Shown: positions 28,537 through 38,500 of the stretch, one piece after another
Layout of the letters: every line of letters begins with the position of its first letter
Numbering within the stretch: the first letter of the stretch is position 1
Source of the DNA: an uncultured Tropicimonas sp.
GTDB taxonomy: Bacteria > Pseudomonadota > Alphaproteobacteria > Rhodobacterales > Rhodobacteraceae
Direction: 5' to 3'
Assembly (NCBI GenBank): GCA_947495685.1
Contig: CANLZY010000035.1
Span: forward strand, 1 to 51,481
DNA: 51,481 bases
Notes under the pieces: generated by a model
The model's database searches: none
What the model saw: the letters and a program-made list of their open reading frames with translations, nothing else
Told to the model about the DNA's origin: nothing
Position numbers and translations under genes: made by a program

Positions 28537-28827
28537 TCACATGAAGCGGGTGACGATTGCCAATCCGCCGAAAATCAGTGCTGTTCCGATTGTTGCGCGT
28601 GCTACGAAGAAGATGAGCAAGTAGCTCAGGCCGTACCAAGCCAGCTTCGCGAGACCGATGATCTCGCCACCGTAGGTCTGGTAGGTCAATTCCAAAATGT
28701 AGGGAGCCGTTGCGTAGTAGAGCGTCGGCCCCCCGAGAAACGCAGCAATAAAAGCCAGCACATTGGCGAGGCCGGTGACAGAAGACATAAAAAGATTCTG
28801 CCCCGCCTTTGCGTGGTTTGTGTTCAT
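28537..28827 (-). CDS. 96-residue membrane protein ahead of the microproteins
   Basis: The product has about three hydrophobic stretches (ANVLAFIAAFLGGPTLYYA, the LAKLAWYGLSYLLIFFVARA helix, and TALIFGGLAIVTRF) after a polar N-terminus. ATG 28827 follows AAAGGAAC. No family recognised. Small, glycine-rich and hydrophobic, it could be channel or pilin-like, but there is no signature. It is the first of three small membrane proteins before the VirD4-like gene. Confidence 0.65.
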   Translation of the reverse strand: MNTNHAKAGQNLFMSSVTGLANVLAFIAAFLGGPTLYYATAPYILELTYQTYGGEIIGLAKLAWYGLSYLLIFFVARATIGTALIFGGLAIVTRFM

Positions 28828-28924
28828 GTTCCTTTGTTCCGAGATTTGAAGATTTGTGAAACGAGTTCGTGTCGCTTCGAATCCTGTTCTACACCGACAA
28901 GCGAAATTGTTTCGGGGGGTAGAC

Positions 28925-29260
28925 CTAGCTGGTGACCGATTGCGTAGAACTAGCGAACAACCAGATACTGCAAAGAGCGAACATCAGACCGCCAACTTGA
29001 TGATAGGTCAGACGCTCGCCAAAAGCCGTGATCCCAATGATGGTCATCAAGATCAAATGCGTCATGCTTGACATGGCAGCACCTTGGCCAAGCCCCTTGG
29101 CTAGGACGTTCACGTAGATCAAGTTGCTGAGCGCGAAGATCGCGAAAGCACAGCCCAAGTCGAACAGGGTTCCGAGATCGGCGTAGCGTTTGAGAAAGTA
29201 GCTCCCGCCCGCAAAGCCCCCGCTGGAGGCAAGCAGGCTGAGCCAGGACACTGATGTCAT
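28925..29260 (-). CDS. Small EamA/SMR-like membrane protein
   Basis: The 111-residue product has four hydrophobic helices: LSLLASSGGFAGGSYFLKRYA, LFDLGCAFAIFALSNLIYVN, MTHLILMTIIGITAFGERL (with the TAFGERLTYHQ segment typical of the DMT/EamA half-transporters) and GGLMFALCSIWLF. It fits a small multidrug-resistance or DMT superfamily protein, which acts as a dimer. The substrate is unknown. It sits 97 bases upstream of the membrane ORF at 28827. Confidence 0.65.
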   Translation of the reverse strand: MTSVSWLSLLASSGGFAGGSYFLKRYADLGTLFDLGCAFAIFALSNLIYVNVLAKGLGQGAAMSSMTHLILMTIIGITAFGERLTYHQVGGLMFALCSIWLFASSTQSVTS

Positions 29261-29289
29261 GGTTGCACCTCGATTATCTGCATAAGAAG

Positions 29290-29317
29290 AAGCACCGCGC
29301 TGTTTCAGGCGGTGCTT
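29290..29317 (-). terminator. Hairpin after the 145-residue ORF
   Basis: AAGCACCGC (29290-29298) pairs perfectly with GCGGTGCTT (29309-29317) around ten bases. On the minus strand it lies 40 bases after the 29358 stop and is followed by CTTCTTATG. Confidence 0.55.
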
Positions 29318-29357
29318 CAGACTCTAGGCGATGCTTTTTCGGTTTTTGGTGGGTGGA

Positions 29358-29795
29358 CTAGTCGCTTGCCGGTGCGCTGTTGTCATTCGCAACGCGGATA
29401 CCCCACAGCATTGCATCGAACGGGTAGTGTGCGCTCAAGACCGTCGCGAAGATGCGGACACGTTCGCGTGCTTCTTCACGGACTCTGGGCTTAGCACCGT
29501 CTCTCAGCGGCGTGCAGAAGTCGCGAAACCACTCTCTGATGTTAGGGCGTTCGAACTCGTCCATATCGAGGAACACTTCCTTGCCGTCCGGTCCGACGAT
29601 CCATCCTGGGTAGTCTTTGTAGAGGTCGGTAAGATACTCGTGCCAGCGGCAGTCGCTGACATCCAGAAACCTCACAAACTCCTTCAAGTCTCGTAGATAG
29701 TTAGGGTCGTTGAGTTCGTCGTCGCCGACTACAGCAACACTTTTTTTCGGGCAGAATCCACTGGTCATGCAAGCGGTACAAAGTTGAAATCTCAT
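29358..29795 (-). CDS. Unknown 145-residue protein with N-terminal cysteines
   Basis: ATG 29795 gives MRFQLCTACMTSGFCPKKS at the N-terminus, a compact CxxCxxxxxC cysteine motif that may bind a metal. The rest is acidic and polar (EFVRFLDVSDCRWHEYL, PDGKEVFLDMDEFERPN) without membrane segments. No family recognised. It is leftward, divergent from the 356-residue ORF at 30085 across a 289-base gap where no gene was identified. Confidence 0.6.
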   Translation of the reverse strand: MRFQLCTACMTSGFCPKKSVAVVGDDELNDPNYLRDLKEFVRFLDVSDCRWHEYLTDLYKDYPGWIVGPDGKEVFLDMDEFERPNIREWFRDFCTPLRDGAKPRVREEARERVRIFATVLSAHYPFDAMLWGIRVANDNSAPASD

Positions 29796-30084
29796 CGCTC
29801 GGCCTTTCGCGCGCATGTTGTTCTCACTTCATCGCGAGGATTCAGCGTTGAGTTTTGTCGGCCCAATCCTTCCGAGAACTGATTTGGACAGTCGGGTTCA
29901 GGGCGGAGCACGCCGTTGGTTGTTGGGATACGAAAGGTCAAGGATAGCCTCCTATCTCGAACTGAAGGCGCCAAAATTTGCCGCCGCAGTCGTGTCGGGT
30001 GCACGACCACTTCTGCAACCGTGATTGCCCTAAACCACTGATGTGGTATACAAAACGGACTCCAAACTTTGAGCGCGAGATCCC

Positions 30085-31155
30085 TTGAAGACACCCTTAC
30101 GTACAATCGCCGCACGACAGGCTGAGACGGTAACTCCGTTCGTTCGGCAGCAAGTCCGTTGGGCTCTGTCTCGTTACCGCGCCAACCAAAAAATCGGCGT
30201 CCCGCGAATACTGAACGAGATTGTGGAAGCTCTCGGAGATGGAATCTCAGAAGAACTATCCACTCAGGACATCTACAATTTCCTGGATAACGGTCGTGAA
30301 ACCAGACCACACAAGGTCCGGCTGTTTCTGAGGTTTCTGGAACAAAAAGCTCCAGACTACGTTCGTTCGATCAGTTTTGATCAATTTGCCATCACTGCTG
30401 CTGACTTCGTGCACGCTTATTCAAGCGGATTGACTTCAAGGAAAGATGAGGCAGCACATGAACGCGGTCTCGGAAGGTTTCAGTCGGAGATTCTTTTCTC
30501 CGCCAAGAAAAACGGTAATCTAGACGATGCGTGGATGGAAGTGGGGCACCAGTTTGAATTTCTTGGTGTGGACTTGACAATCTTTGCGCTTAGATACCCC
30601 GGTTCCGGGTCCCACTTCCTATTCCATTCATTCAATCTGTACTTGAACAGCGGCTACTTCGATTGTCAGCGACTTGCCCCGACAGCCGATGAGAGAGTCG
30701 AGAAACATTTTACGCTAGACTCGCTGGCCGCAACGAAAGAAGTGATGGAAAACTTCACCTTTTCTGAAGACTTGCCGATATCTGAAAAGTCGCATGGCGT
30801 TGTGATCAATGGAAACAGTGGAGATTTGGGTAGCTCCGAAGGTCCGTTCCTCCTGATGAGAAGAGGAATTGAGCCTGGCGTCCAATTTGAACATTGCTCA
30901 ATACGATCCTTCAAGAGCGGCCCATACGCCGGTGAGTTTGGGCTTTCAATGAAGCGCCATTTCAATGATGACGAAGAGGACACCTTCGCCACGCGCAAAG
31001 TTGGCTTATATCCAATGTACTCAATGGATTACCTACTTGATGAACTCGTGGGTGAAACGGAGAGTTTTAACTCAAAAGGATCAGTGTTTTTTATTCCTCT
31101 TAAAAACAGCTCATTAGAGGAATTTATTGACGGCTTTGATTGGGGGAATGTATAG
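30085..31155 (+). CDS. Unknown 356-residue protein, first gene of an ankyrin module
   Basis: A TTG start at 30085 is likely. Product starts MKTPLRTIAARQAETVTPF. Residues 20-90 look like a helical, DNA-binding-like region (VRWALSRYRANQKIGVPRIL, GISEELSTQDIYNFLDNG); the middle has beta-rich segments (FEFLGVDLTIFALRYPGSGS) and the end is acidic. No family was recognised and no enzymatic motif stands out. Its TAG overlaps the GTG of the ankyrin gene by one base, so the two are coupled. The base composition is more AT-rich than the chromosome. Confidence 0.7.
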   Translation: MKTPLRTIAARQAETVTPFVRQQVRWALSRYRANQKIGVPRILNEIVEALGDGISEELSTQDIYNFLDNGRETRPHKVRLFLRFLEQKAPDYVRSISFDQFAITAADFVHAYSSGLTSRKDEAAHERGLGRFQSEILFSAKKNGNLDDAWMEVGHQFEFLGVDLTIFALRYPGSGSHFLFHSFNLYLNSGYFDCQRLAPTADERVEKHFTLDSLAATKEVMENFTFSEDLPISEKSHGVVINGNSGDLGSSEGPFLLMRRGIEPGVQFEHCSIRSFKSGPYAGEFGLSMKRHFNDDEEDTFATRKVGLYPMYSMDYLLDELVGETESFNSKGSVFFIPLKNSSLEEFIDGFDWGNV

Positions 31156-31571
31156 TGGCTGTTCCGCAAAAAAAAGGTTTGAACCGTCCGCGCGGAGGAG
31201 AAGGCGAGGAGAGAATTACACCAGATATTGTCCGGGCTGCGAAGAAAAACAATTCAAGGGGCGTTATCGACGCTTTGGCCGAGGACCCGTCATGTGTAAA
31301 TTCCTTTGACACTGAAACCCATATGACAGCGCTCCATTGGGCCTGCGCAAATCGAAACACCAAGATTTTCAACACTCTTGTTGATCATCCCGGCATCAAG
31401 CTTGAACCAGTCTCCAAGACGGGCAAAAAACCGGCACAACTAGCGTTGGAAAGTAGCGCACCAAACTTGGCTGATCAGCTTCACCGGAGAATCTTCATTC
31501 AAGATCACCTGGGCGACGACCCCTTCGAAGAGTCTACCAACGTGGAAAAGTTCGATCCAAGGGAACCCTAG
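31155..31571 (+). CDS. Ankyrin repeat protein coupled to the unknown gene
   Basis: The GTG at 31155 overlaps the previous stop; GGGGGA lies 8 bases before. The 138-residue product starts with a basic stretch (MAVPQKKGLNRPRGG) then has about two ankyrin repeats: MTALHWACANRNTKIFNTLV and a following TGKKPAQLALESSAPNLADQ. The preceding ITPDIVRAAKKNNSRGVIDA is the usual capping repeat. The end is acidic (DDPFEESTNVEKFD). Ankyrin domains bind proteins; the partner here is plausibly the upstream protein. Confidence 0.75.
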   Translation: MAVPQKKGLNRPRGGEGEERITPDIVRAAKKNNSRGVIDALAEDPSCVNSFDTETHMTALHWACANRNTKIFNTLVDHPGIKLEPVSKTGKKPAQLALESSAPNLADQLHRRIFIQDHLGDDPFEESTNVEKFDPREP

Positions 31572-31584
31572 AAGCTTTTTCATA

Positions 31585-31680
31585 GGTAAGACGCATTGTC
31601 AGGCCGCTGAACGGTTCGGCGTGTCGGAAAGCACGCTCCAAAGAGGCCTGCGTCGGCTCCAAATGGAAGCGGCAGCATAG
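31585..31680 (+). pseudogene. Remnant of a helix-turn-helix protein
   Basis: The 31-codon frame GKTHCQAAERFGVSESTLQR..., ending at TAG, reads as the C-terminal helix-turn-helix of a transposase or resolvase (FGVSESTLQRGLRRL). No start or domain is seen before it. It may be a scar of an earlier insertion right after the ankyrin gene. Confidence 0.4.
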
Positions 31681-32459
31681 GCGGTTTGCCTACTCCTTGC
31701 GTGCTGAACACTATCGTATTCTTGCACAGCACAATTCCCCAGTTTTCCTGTTATCTCTCACCCGCAAGATGTGTGTTGTAGTACCCAACACATCTTGGCA
31801 AGGGAGCCCGCTGCGCGCTCCCGTTGCATCCCTCCGGCCATGGCTCTTCTAGGGTGTTGAACCCATTTCAGAGCCAGTAGACCGTTTCGCCGGTCAATCA
31901 CTCGTGGGAGACTTCGCTCTCCCTGCACCCATCGATCCTTTCAGGAAGATCAAGGGCTATCGCGCCCCTGAACCCACTCGCAGGACTTGGAGACGTGCCT
32001 CTCCACCTGCACCGAACCATGCACGAACGACTGGTCGTTCGATCACCAATCAGGGGAGTGTTCCTGCTACCCCCGATACCCCCGATACCCCCATGAGGAA
32101 TTCATCCAGACGACTTCATCGAGAGCAAAGGCCGTTCCTGCCCTTATGCAATCCAGACCAGGAAGGGAGCAGTCGCGCTACCCTTCCTTGGAACCATCCC
32201 ATCGACCATAGGTGTTTCACGCCCTTGGAACTCAGGCCAACCCTGCGCGGAGTGGATACCGCCGCCTTCTCAAAGCTGGGCGATGTTACGATTTGGAACG
32301 CCTTCGCCAGAAGGCCATTACAACACGTTGTATTCAATCGAAAAAATCTTCCATTCAATCTGAGGATGTGGCATTCATAGAGCAGTATTTTTGATTGGAT
32401 TTTGCAAGCACTGCCGCTCCAACACTGATAACAATGAGAAAAAGTCTGACGGAGCAGTT
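31681..32459. other. Gene-poor, structured region before hsdM
   Basis: About 780 bases without a convincing gene; the long rightward frame at 31904-32380 has no ribosome site and unlikely composition. It holds a hairpin at 31765-31797, a second stem (GGGAGC 31802-31807 with GCTCCC 31817-31822) and a short tandem repeat of the unit CCCCGATAC near 32070-32092. It should contain the promoter of the hsdM operon. Confidence 0.5.
31765..31797. repeat. Strong hairpin in the gene-poor region
   Basis: The arm at 31765-31778 pairs with CAACACATCTTG (31786-31797) over 12 bases with a two-base bulge and a seven-base loop. It lies about 190 bases after the ankyrin gene and is not followed by a T run, so it is not a clear terminator. 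Confidence 0.6.
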
Positions 32460-34469
32460 ATGATGGAACATGTTGGAGAAATCGAAAAACGGCTTTGGTC
32501 GGTGGCCGACCATCTTCGGGCAAACTCGAACTTTGCAAGCAACGAGTACTTCCTGCCCGTCATGGGGCTGATCTTCTTGCGCCATGCCTACAGCCGTTTT
32601 TTGCGTGTTCAGGACGACATCAAGGCATCGCTTCCGTCGCGCGGCGGCGTCACACGCCCACTGACAAAGGAAGATTTCTCGCAGCGCGGCTCGATCTTTC
32701 TGAAGCCTGAAGCTCAGTTCGATCATCTAGTTGCCATCCCTGACGGCGGGGATCGGGCCGGTGCAATCATCGCTGCAATGGAAAGCATTGAAGCAGATTA
32801 CCAATCCCTCGACGGCGCACTGCCCAAGTCCGAATACCAAGAACTTGGTGACGACGATCTTGGCCAGCTCTTGCGCACCTTCAACGATCCCGCGCTTCAA
32901 AAAGCAGACGGCGACGTTTTTGGGCGCATCTACGAATACTTCCTGACGCAGTTCGCCGATCAGAAAGCCCACGATGGCGGCGAATTCTTCACGCCTGTTT
33001 CAATCGTTCAAACGCTGGTCAACGTCATCGAACCTGACCACGGCAAGATTATCGACCCCGCTTGTGGTTCAGGCGGCATGTTCGTTCAATCCGCGCATTT
33101 CATAGAAAAGATGAAAGCCAACCCCAGCGACCGCGTGACCTTCTACGGGATGGAAAAGAACCCGACGACGATTCGCCTCGCCAAGATGAACCTCGCGGTT
33201 CACGGGCTTGAGGGCGACATCAGCAAGGCGATTTCCTACTACGACGACCCGCACAAGGACAAAGGGCCGTTTGATTTCGTCATGGCCAATCCGCCGTTCA
33301 ACGTGGACGAGATTGACGCTGAGAAAATCAAGAACGACGACCGGCTGGAATTCGGATTGCCTGGGGTAAACAAGGGCGGCAAGGTTTCCAACGGCAACTA
33401 CGTCTGGATGTCGTTCTTCCATGCATACCTGTCAGAAACCGGGCGCGCGGGTATCGTGATGTCCTCGCAGGCGTCCTCTTCTGGGGGCGGTGAGGCCAAG
33501 GTGCGCGAAGCGATGATCAAGACCGGCGATGTTGATGTCATGATGGGCATTCGCGGCAACTTTTTCTACACGCGCTCCGTGCCCTGTGAGCTCTGGTTCT
33601 TTGACAGGGCCAAACCCGAGCACCTGAAAAACAAGGTACTGATGATTGATGCGCGCAATGTCTACCGCAAGGTCACGCGCAAGATTTACGACTTCACACC
33701 GGAGCAACAACAGAACCTGTCCAGCATCGTCTGGCTTTATCGTGGTCAAGCTGACCGTTTTCTGACGTTGGTGCAAGACTATCTGAAAACCGCCTTCACC
33801 CAGATGCAGGCCTGCGATTTTGACGGATTTGAGAAGGCTCTTAAGGCTGTAACCGAAGCGCACAAGGATGAGGAACTGCACAAGCTGGCTGAAACCGTCA
33901 CGGATGATATCGCGGCGCTCAGCGCCAGTGCTATCGAAGCGCGCAGTGAGCATTGGGATAATGCCGCTAGAGATAATGGCGGATTGAAAACCTCCAGCGC
34001 GGCGTTCGAGCCGGTAGCAGATGAAGCCAAGGCCTTGGTCAAGGAAATCGACCACCTCTACAAGCTTGCGACCCGTGTGCATGACGCTGATGTAGCAGAT
34101 GGCACCAAGCCCGCTGAGGGTAAGAAACGCTTGAACGAGCTGGATGTGGCGCGGCACGAAGTTATCGAACATCTGAAGGACGCGCGGTACTTTCACACGC
34201 AAGCAGAATGGCTACAAACTCGGTTTCCAGATGCGAAGCTTTGCGATGTAGAAGGCTTAGTCAAGTTGGTTGGCCACAAAGAGTTGGAAGCTAACGACTG
34301 GAGCTTGACACCGGGTCGCTATGTCGGCGTGGCACCGGAAGAAGAGGATGAAGACTTCGACTTCGAGGAAGCCCTTCGCGACATCCATATAGAGATCGAG
34401 GGGCTGAATTCCGAGGCGACTGAGTTGGCAGCGACCATCAAAAAGAACTTTGAAGAGTTGGTAGTATGA
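32460..34469 (+). CDS. hsdM: Type I restriction-modification methyltransferase subunit
   Basis: HsdM methylates adenine in the recognition site and is needed for both restriction and modification. The 669-residue product has an N-terminal HsdM domain (EIEKRLWSVADHLRANS, FLRHAYSRF), GGEFFTPVSIVQTLV, SAM motif DPACGSGGMFV near residue 199 and catalytic NPPFNV near residue 277, plus a long C-terminal tail. The start at 32460 follows GGAG; an ATG at 32463 is also possible. It overlaps hsdS by four bases. It is the first gene of the defence operon. Confidence 0.95.
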   Translation: MMEHVGEIEKRLWSVADHLRANSNFASNEYFLPVMGLIFLRHAYSRFLRVQDDIKASLPSRGGVTRPLTKEDFSQRGSIFLKPEAQFDHLVAIPDGGDRAGAIIAAMESIEADYQSLDGALPKSEYQELGDDDLGQLLRTFNDPALQKADGDVFGRIYEYFLTQFADQKAHDGGEFFTPVSIVQTLVNVIEPDHGKIIDPACGSGGMFVQSAHFIEKMKANPSDRVTFYGMEKNPTTIRLAKMNLAVHGLEGDISKAISYYDDPHKDKGPFDFVMANPPFNVDEIDAEKIKNDDRLEFGLPGVNKGGKVSNGNYVWMSFFHAYLSETGRAGIVMSSQASSSGGGEAKVREAMIKTGDVDVMMGIRGNFFYTRSVPCELWFFDRAKPEHLKNKVLMIDARNVYRKVTRKIYDFTPEQQQNLSSIVWLYRGQADRFLTLVQDYLKTAFTQMQACDFDGFEKALKAVTEAHKDEELHKLAETVTDDIAALSASAIEARSEHWDNAARDNGGLKTSSAAFEPVADEAKALVKEIDHLYKLATRVHDADVADGTKPAEGKKRLNELDVARHEVIEHLKDARYFHTQAEWLQTRFPDAKLCDVEGLVKLVGHKELEANDWSLTPGRYVGVAPEEEDEDFDFEEALRDIHIEIEGLNSEATELAATIKKNFEELVV

Positions 34470-35527
34470 GCGTGGGAACCATAAAACTTGGTGATGCTCT
34501 CAACCTCTACAATGGCAAGGCTCCCGTGCTGTCTGAAAACGGGGAAGTCACAGTGTTCGGGTCCAACGGTGTAATAGGTAAGAGCGAAAAGGCTAATCAT
34601 CCTAGATCGATCATATTGGGCCGCGTGGGAGCGTACTGTGGCGCAGTCAAGTTTTCAGATGAGCCTTTTTGGGCTTCGGACAACACGATAGTCGTACGTC
34701 CTGTCGAAGGACACGATCTAAAGTACTGGTATTATAAACTTCAAAGCATACCCCTTCGAGGATATGCGGGGGGTGCAGCGCAACCACTGATCACACACTC
34801 GATCATTAAGCCCTTGGAAACTCAGGTACATGACGACGTCGCTGTGCAACAGCGCATCGCCTCAGTCCTTTCCGCATACGACGATTTGATTGAAAACAAC
34901 TTGCGGCGGATCGCGGCATTAGAAGAAGCGGCGCGGCTCTTGTATCGCGAATGGTTCGTCTATTTCCGTTTTCCCGGCCACGAGCACATCGAGATCGTCG
35001 AAGGGGTGCCTGAAGGGTGGGAACAGCTAGCACTTGAGGAACTTCTGGTTCTGCAACGTGGTTTCGATCTACCAGTAGCATCGCGTAACGACGGTAACGT
35101 GCCGGTCTATGGATCGACCGGCATCGTAGGCTACCACGATGTCGCCAAGGTCAAAGCACCCATGCTCATCACAGGTCGATCTGGCTCCTTGGGGAAAGTT
35201 GTCTTCGTATCGATCCCCTGTTGGCCCTTAAATACCGCCCTTTGGGTAAAGGAGTTTCGCCGCATTTCCCCTTGGTTTGGGTACTTTTTGTTGAGCGAAC
35301 TGGGGCTGGAAAAGTTTAACGGCGGCGCGTCCGTTCCGACGCTTGATAGAAAGGTCGTTCACCGCTTGTCGGTTGCACGACCTACTGACCAATTGCTGAA
35401 CTCATTCGACGAACAGGTTAAGCCTTCATTCGAAATAATGGATAAACTCAACCAGCAAAATGAACAACTTGCCAAGGCCCGTAACCTGTTACTCCCCCGC
35501 CTAATGGACGGCAGGATAGAAATTTGA
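34466..35527 (+). CDS. hsdS: Type I restriction-modification specificity subunit
   Basis: HsdS reads the two halves of the target sequence and bridges HsdM and HsdR. The 353-residue product has two target-recognition domains with similar layout (first: GDALNLYNGK, VFGSNGVIGKSEKA, GRVGAYCG; second: LQRGFDLPVASRN, VYGSTGIVGYHDVAK, GRSGSLGKV), separated by a central helical region (DDLIENNLRRIAALEEAA) and ended by NEQLAKARNLLLPRLMDG. Both domains look complete. The start overlaps hsdM as ATGA. The second domain lies at residues about 180-320. Confidence 0.92.
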   Translation: MSVGTIKLGDALNLYNGKAPVLSENGEVTVFGSNGVIGKSEKANHPRSIILGRVGAYCGAVKFSDEPFWASDNTIVVRPVEGHDLKYWYYKLQSIPLRGYAGGAAQPLITHSIIKPLETQVHDDVAVQQRIASVLSAYDDLIENNLRRIAALEEAARLLYREWFVYFRFPGHEHIEIVEGVPEGWEQLALEELLVLQRGFDLPVASRNDGNVPVYGSTGIVGYHDVAKVKAPMLITGRSGSLGKVVFVSIPCWPLNTALWVKEFRRISPWFGYFLLSELGLEKFNGGASVPTLDRKVVHRLSVARPTDQLLNSFDEQVKPSFEIMDKLNQQNEQLAKARNLLLPRLMDGRIEI

Positions 35528-35531
35528 AAAC

Positions 35532-38500
35532 ATGAACGATTACACCGAAGACCAATTAGCCCAAGCCACCCTCGCAGAGTATTTGCAGGACGAACTCGGC
35601 TGGGAGTCTGTCTTCGCGTTCAACACTGAAACCTTCGGGCCGGAAGGCACGCTGGGCCGCAAATCTGACCGCGAGGTGGTGTTGACGCGTCACCTAGGCG
35701 AGGCGTTGATCCGCCTGAACCCTGGCTTGCCGGATGAGGCCTACACCTACGCCCTGCGCCAGATCACTGATACGCTGGCCTTTCAATCCACCGTCCAGAC
35801 CAACAGCGAGAAGTACGAACTGATCCGCGACGGGGTGGTCGCCAGCTACAAGACGAACGGCGAGATCAAGAAGACGCGCCTGAAGGTCTTCGACTACGCC
35901 AACCCCGAGAACAACAACTTCCTCTGCGTGCGTGAGATGTGGGTGAGCGGCCCCAACGGCCACCGCCGCCGCCCCGACATCATCGGTTTCGTCAACGGCC
36001 TGCCACTGATGTTCGTGGAGCTGAAGCGCCCCGACAAATCGCTGCGTCGCGCCTATGACGACAACTTCAAAGACTACATGGACACGATCCCGCAGCTCTT
36101 CCACTTTAACGCCTTTGTGGTGCTGGGGAATGGGATCGAAGCCAAGGTTGGATCGATCAGCGCCAAGTACGAACATTTTAGTGATTGGAAGCGACTAGCC
36201 GAAGGTGAAAAAGGCGTGGTGCAGATGGAGACCCTTGTGAAGGGTATCTGCACCAAGGCCAACTTCCTCGACATCTTTGAGAACTTCATTCTGTTCGATG
36301 ACAGCACCGGAAAGCTCGCCAAAATCGTTGCGCGTAACCACCAATACCTTGGGGTCAATCGCGCGTTGCAATCGGTGATCGAACGTAAGGAGCGCGATGG
36401 GAAACTTGGCGTGTTTTGGCACACGCAGGGCTCGGGCAAGTCTTATTCTATGGCGCTGTTCGCGCAAAAGGTGCGGCGCAAGCTTGGAGGTGACTTCACC
36501 TTCCTCGTGCTGACCGATCGCGCCGATCTGGACAAACAGATATACGACACCTTCGCGGGTGTTGGTCTTGCCAACAATGACAAAGACCCGTGCCGCGCCG
36601 ATAGCGGTGACGAACTGAAGAATTTACTTGGCCAACAGAAAGCATTTGTTTTCTCGCTGATCCAGAAGTTCAACAAAGAGATCAAAGATGGTGACGCCTA
36701 TTCCGATAGGGAAAATATCATCGTCATGACCGATGAGGCGCACCGAACCCAGTACGGAACGCTGGCGATGAACATGCGGGATGCTCTGCCAAACGCCAGC
36801 TTCATCGGCTTCACTGGAACGCCGCTGTTTACCAGCGATGAGATTACGCAGCGCGTCTTTGGTGGCTACATTTCCACTTACGACTTCCAGCGGGCGATTG
36901 AGGATAACGCCACGCTTCCGCTCTACTATGACGCGCGTGGTGACAAGCTCGGGCTCTCTGCGGAAGGGCTGAATGAAAAGTTGGCTAGTGCCATTGCCGA
37001 TGCCGAAATCAGTGACGCTGACGTGGCGGCTAAGCTGGAGAACGAACTCAAGCGCGAATACCATGTTGTCACTGCCGAGAAGCGCCTGAAGCATATCGCG
37101 ACCGATTTCGCAGAGCACTATTCGACCAACTGGGAAACCGGAAAGGCGATGTTTGTCGCGATCGACAAGATCACCGCCGTTCGCATGCATGCTTACTTCC
37201 TGGAGGCTTGGAAAACTAGGATTGCGAAGTTGGAAGCCGAACTTTCAACGGCGAAAGATGACCAAGATCAATTGGTTCGAGAGCGGCAACTTGCATGGAT
37301 GCGCGAAACCGAAATGGCCGTTGTCATCAGTGATGAACAAGGAGAAGTCGACAAGTTCCGCAAGTGGGACTTGGATATCTTACCGCACCGCAAATTGATG
37401 CGAGAAGGTTTCCTCCTCGAAGACGGGAAACGCCTTGATGTTGAATCCGCATTTAAGCGTGAAGATCACCCGTTCCGTGTTGTCATCGTTTGCGCAATGT
37501 GGCTCACCGGTTTTGATGTGCCTTCGCTCTCGACGCTCTACCTCGACAAGCCGTTGCAAGCGCACACGCTGATGCAGGCAATCGCCCGCGCAAACCGTGT
37601 GCATGAAGGCAAGAACAATGGGCTAATAGTGGATTACTGCGGAATCTTGAAGAATCTTAGAAAGGCGCTTTCGACTTTTGCGGGTCATACTGGCGAAGGT
37701 GACTTCGATGCTGAAGGAGGCAATACCAATGATCCGTTGCATCCTGAAGAAGAGCTTCTGGAAGAGCTTGCAGAAGCGATAGAATTTGTTCGCAACCAGT
37801 TGAATGAAAATGGCTTTGGTCTCTCAACACTTAACACAGCAACTGGTTTTGCACGCAATAAAGCACTACTAGATGCCAAGGAAGCAATAAATATTGATGA
37901 TGAAAGCCGGAAAAAGTTTGAGATTTCTGCCCGCTCTGTATTCAGGAAATACAAAGCCTGTCTGACGTTCAAGGGCGTCCAAATGTTCCGTGCGGATGCC
38001 GAAGCGATCAGCTTCCTTTACAAGACGCTTCAAGATGATCGTGAAAACGCGGACACCTCAGAAATAATCCAGAAACTGAATGCGATCGTCAGCGATGCGA
38101 TCGACGTGGAGGCTAATGTCGAATCCGATGACAAGGTATTTGACATATCCAAGATCAATTTCGACCTTCTGAGGAAAGAGTTTTCAAAGAGCGAAACCAA
38201 ACGATCCGACGTTCAGGACGTTAAGACTGTTGTTGAGGATCGCCTTCGGAAAATGCTTGAACAAAATCCTTTGCGTACTGATTTTCAAGAACGGTTCGAT
38301 GAAATTGTTCGGGATTACAACAAGGAAAAAGATAAAAACACGATTGAAGCCACGTTTGAAGCATTGATGCGATTGACCGCTGAGATGAGTGCAGAATCCA
38401 AGAGATATGTTAAGGAAGGGTTGGACAGCGAGGAACAGCTTGCTGTCTTCGACATGCTTCTAAAGCCCGACTTGTCCAAATCAGACATCAAGAAAATAAA

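Noticed and set aside
29792-30310. 172-residue minus-strand frame
   Set aside because: It is antisense to the 356-residue gene and to the intergenic gap; no ribosome site or motif.
32060-32100. CRISPR-like short repeat
   Set aside because: Only about three copies of a 9-base C-rich unit in direct contact, without spacers.
31904-32380. 158-residue rightward frame before hsdM
   Set aside because: No ribosome site, unlikely composition and it spans the structured repeat region.
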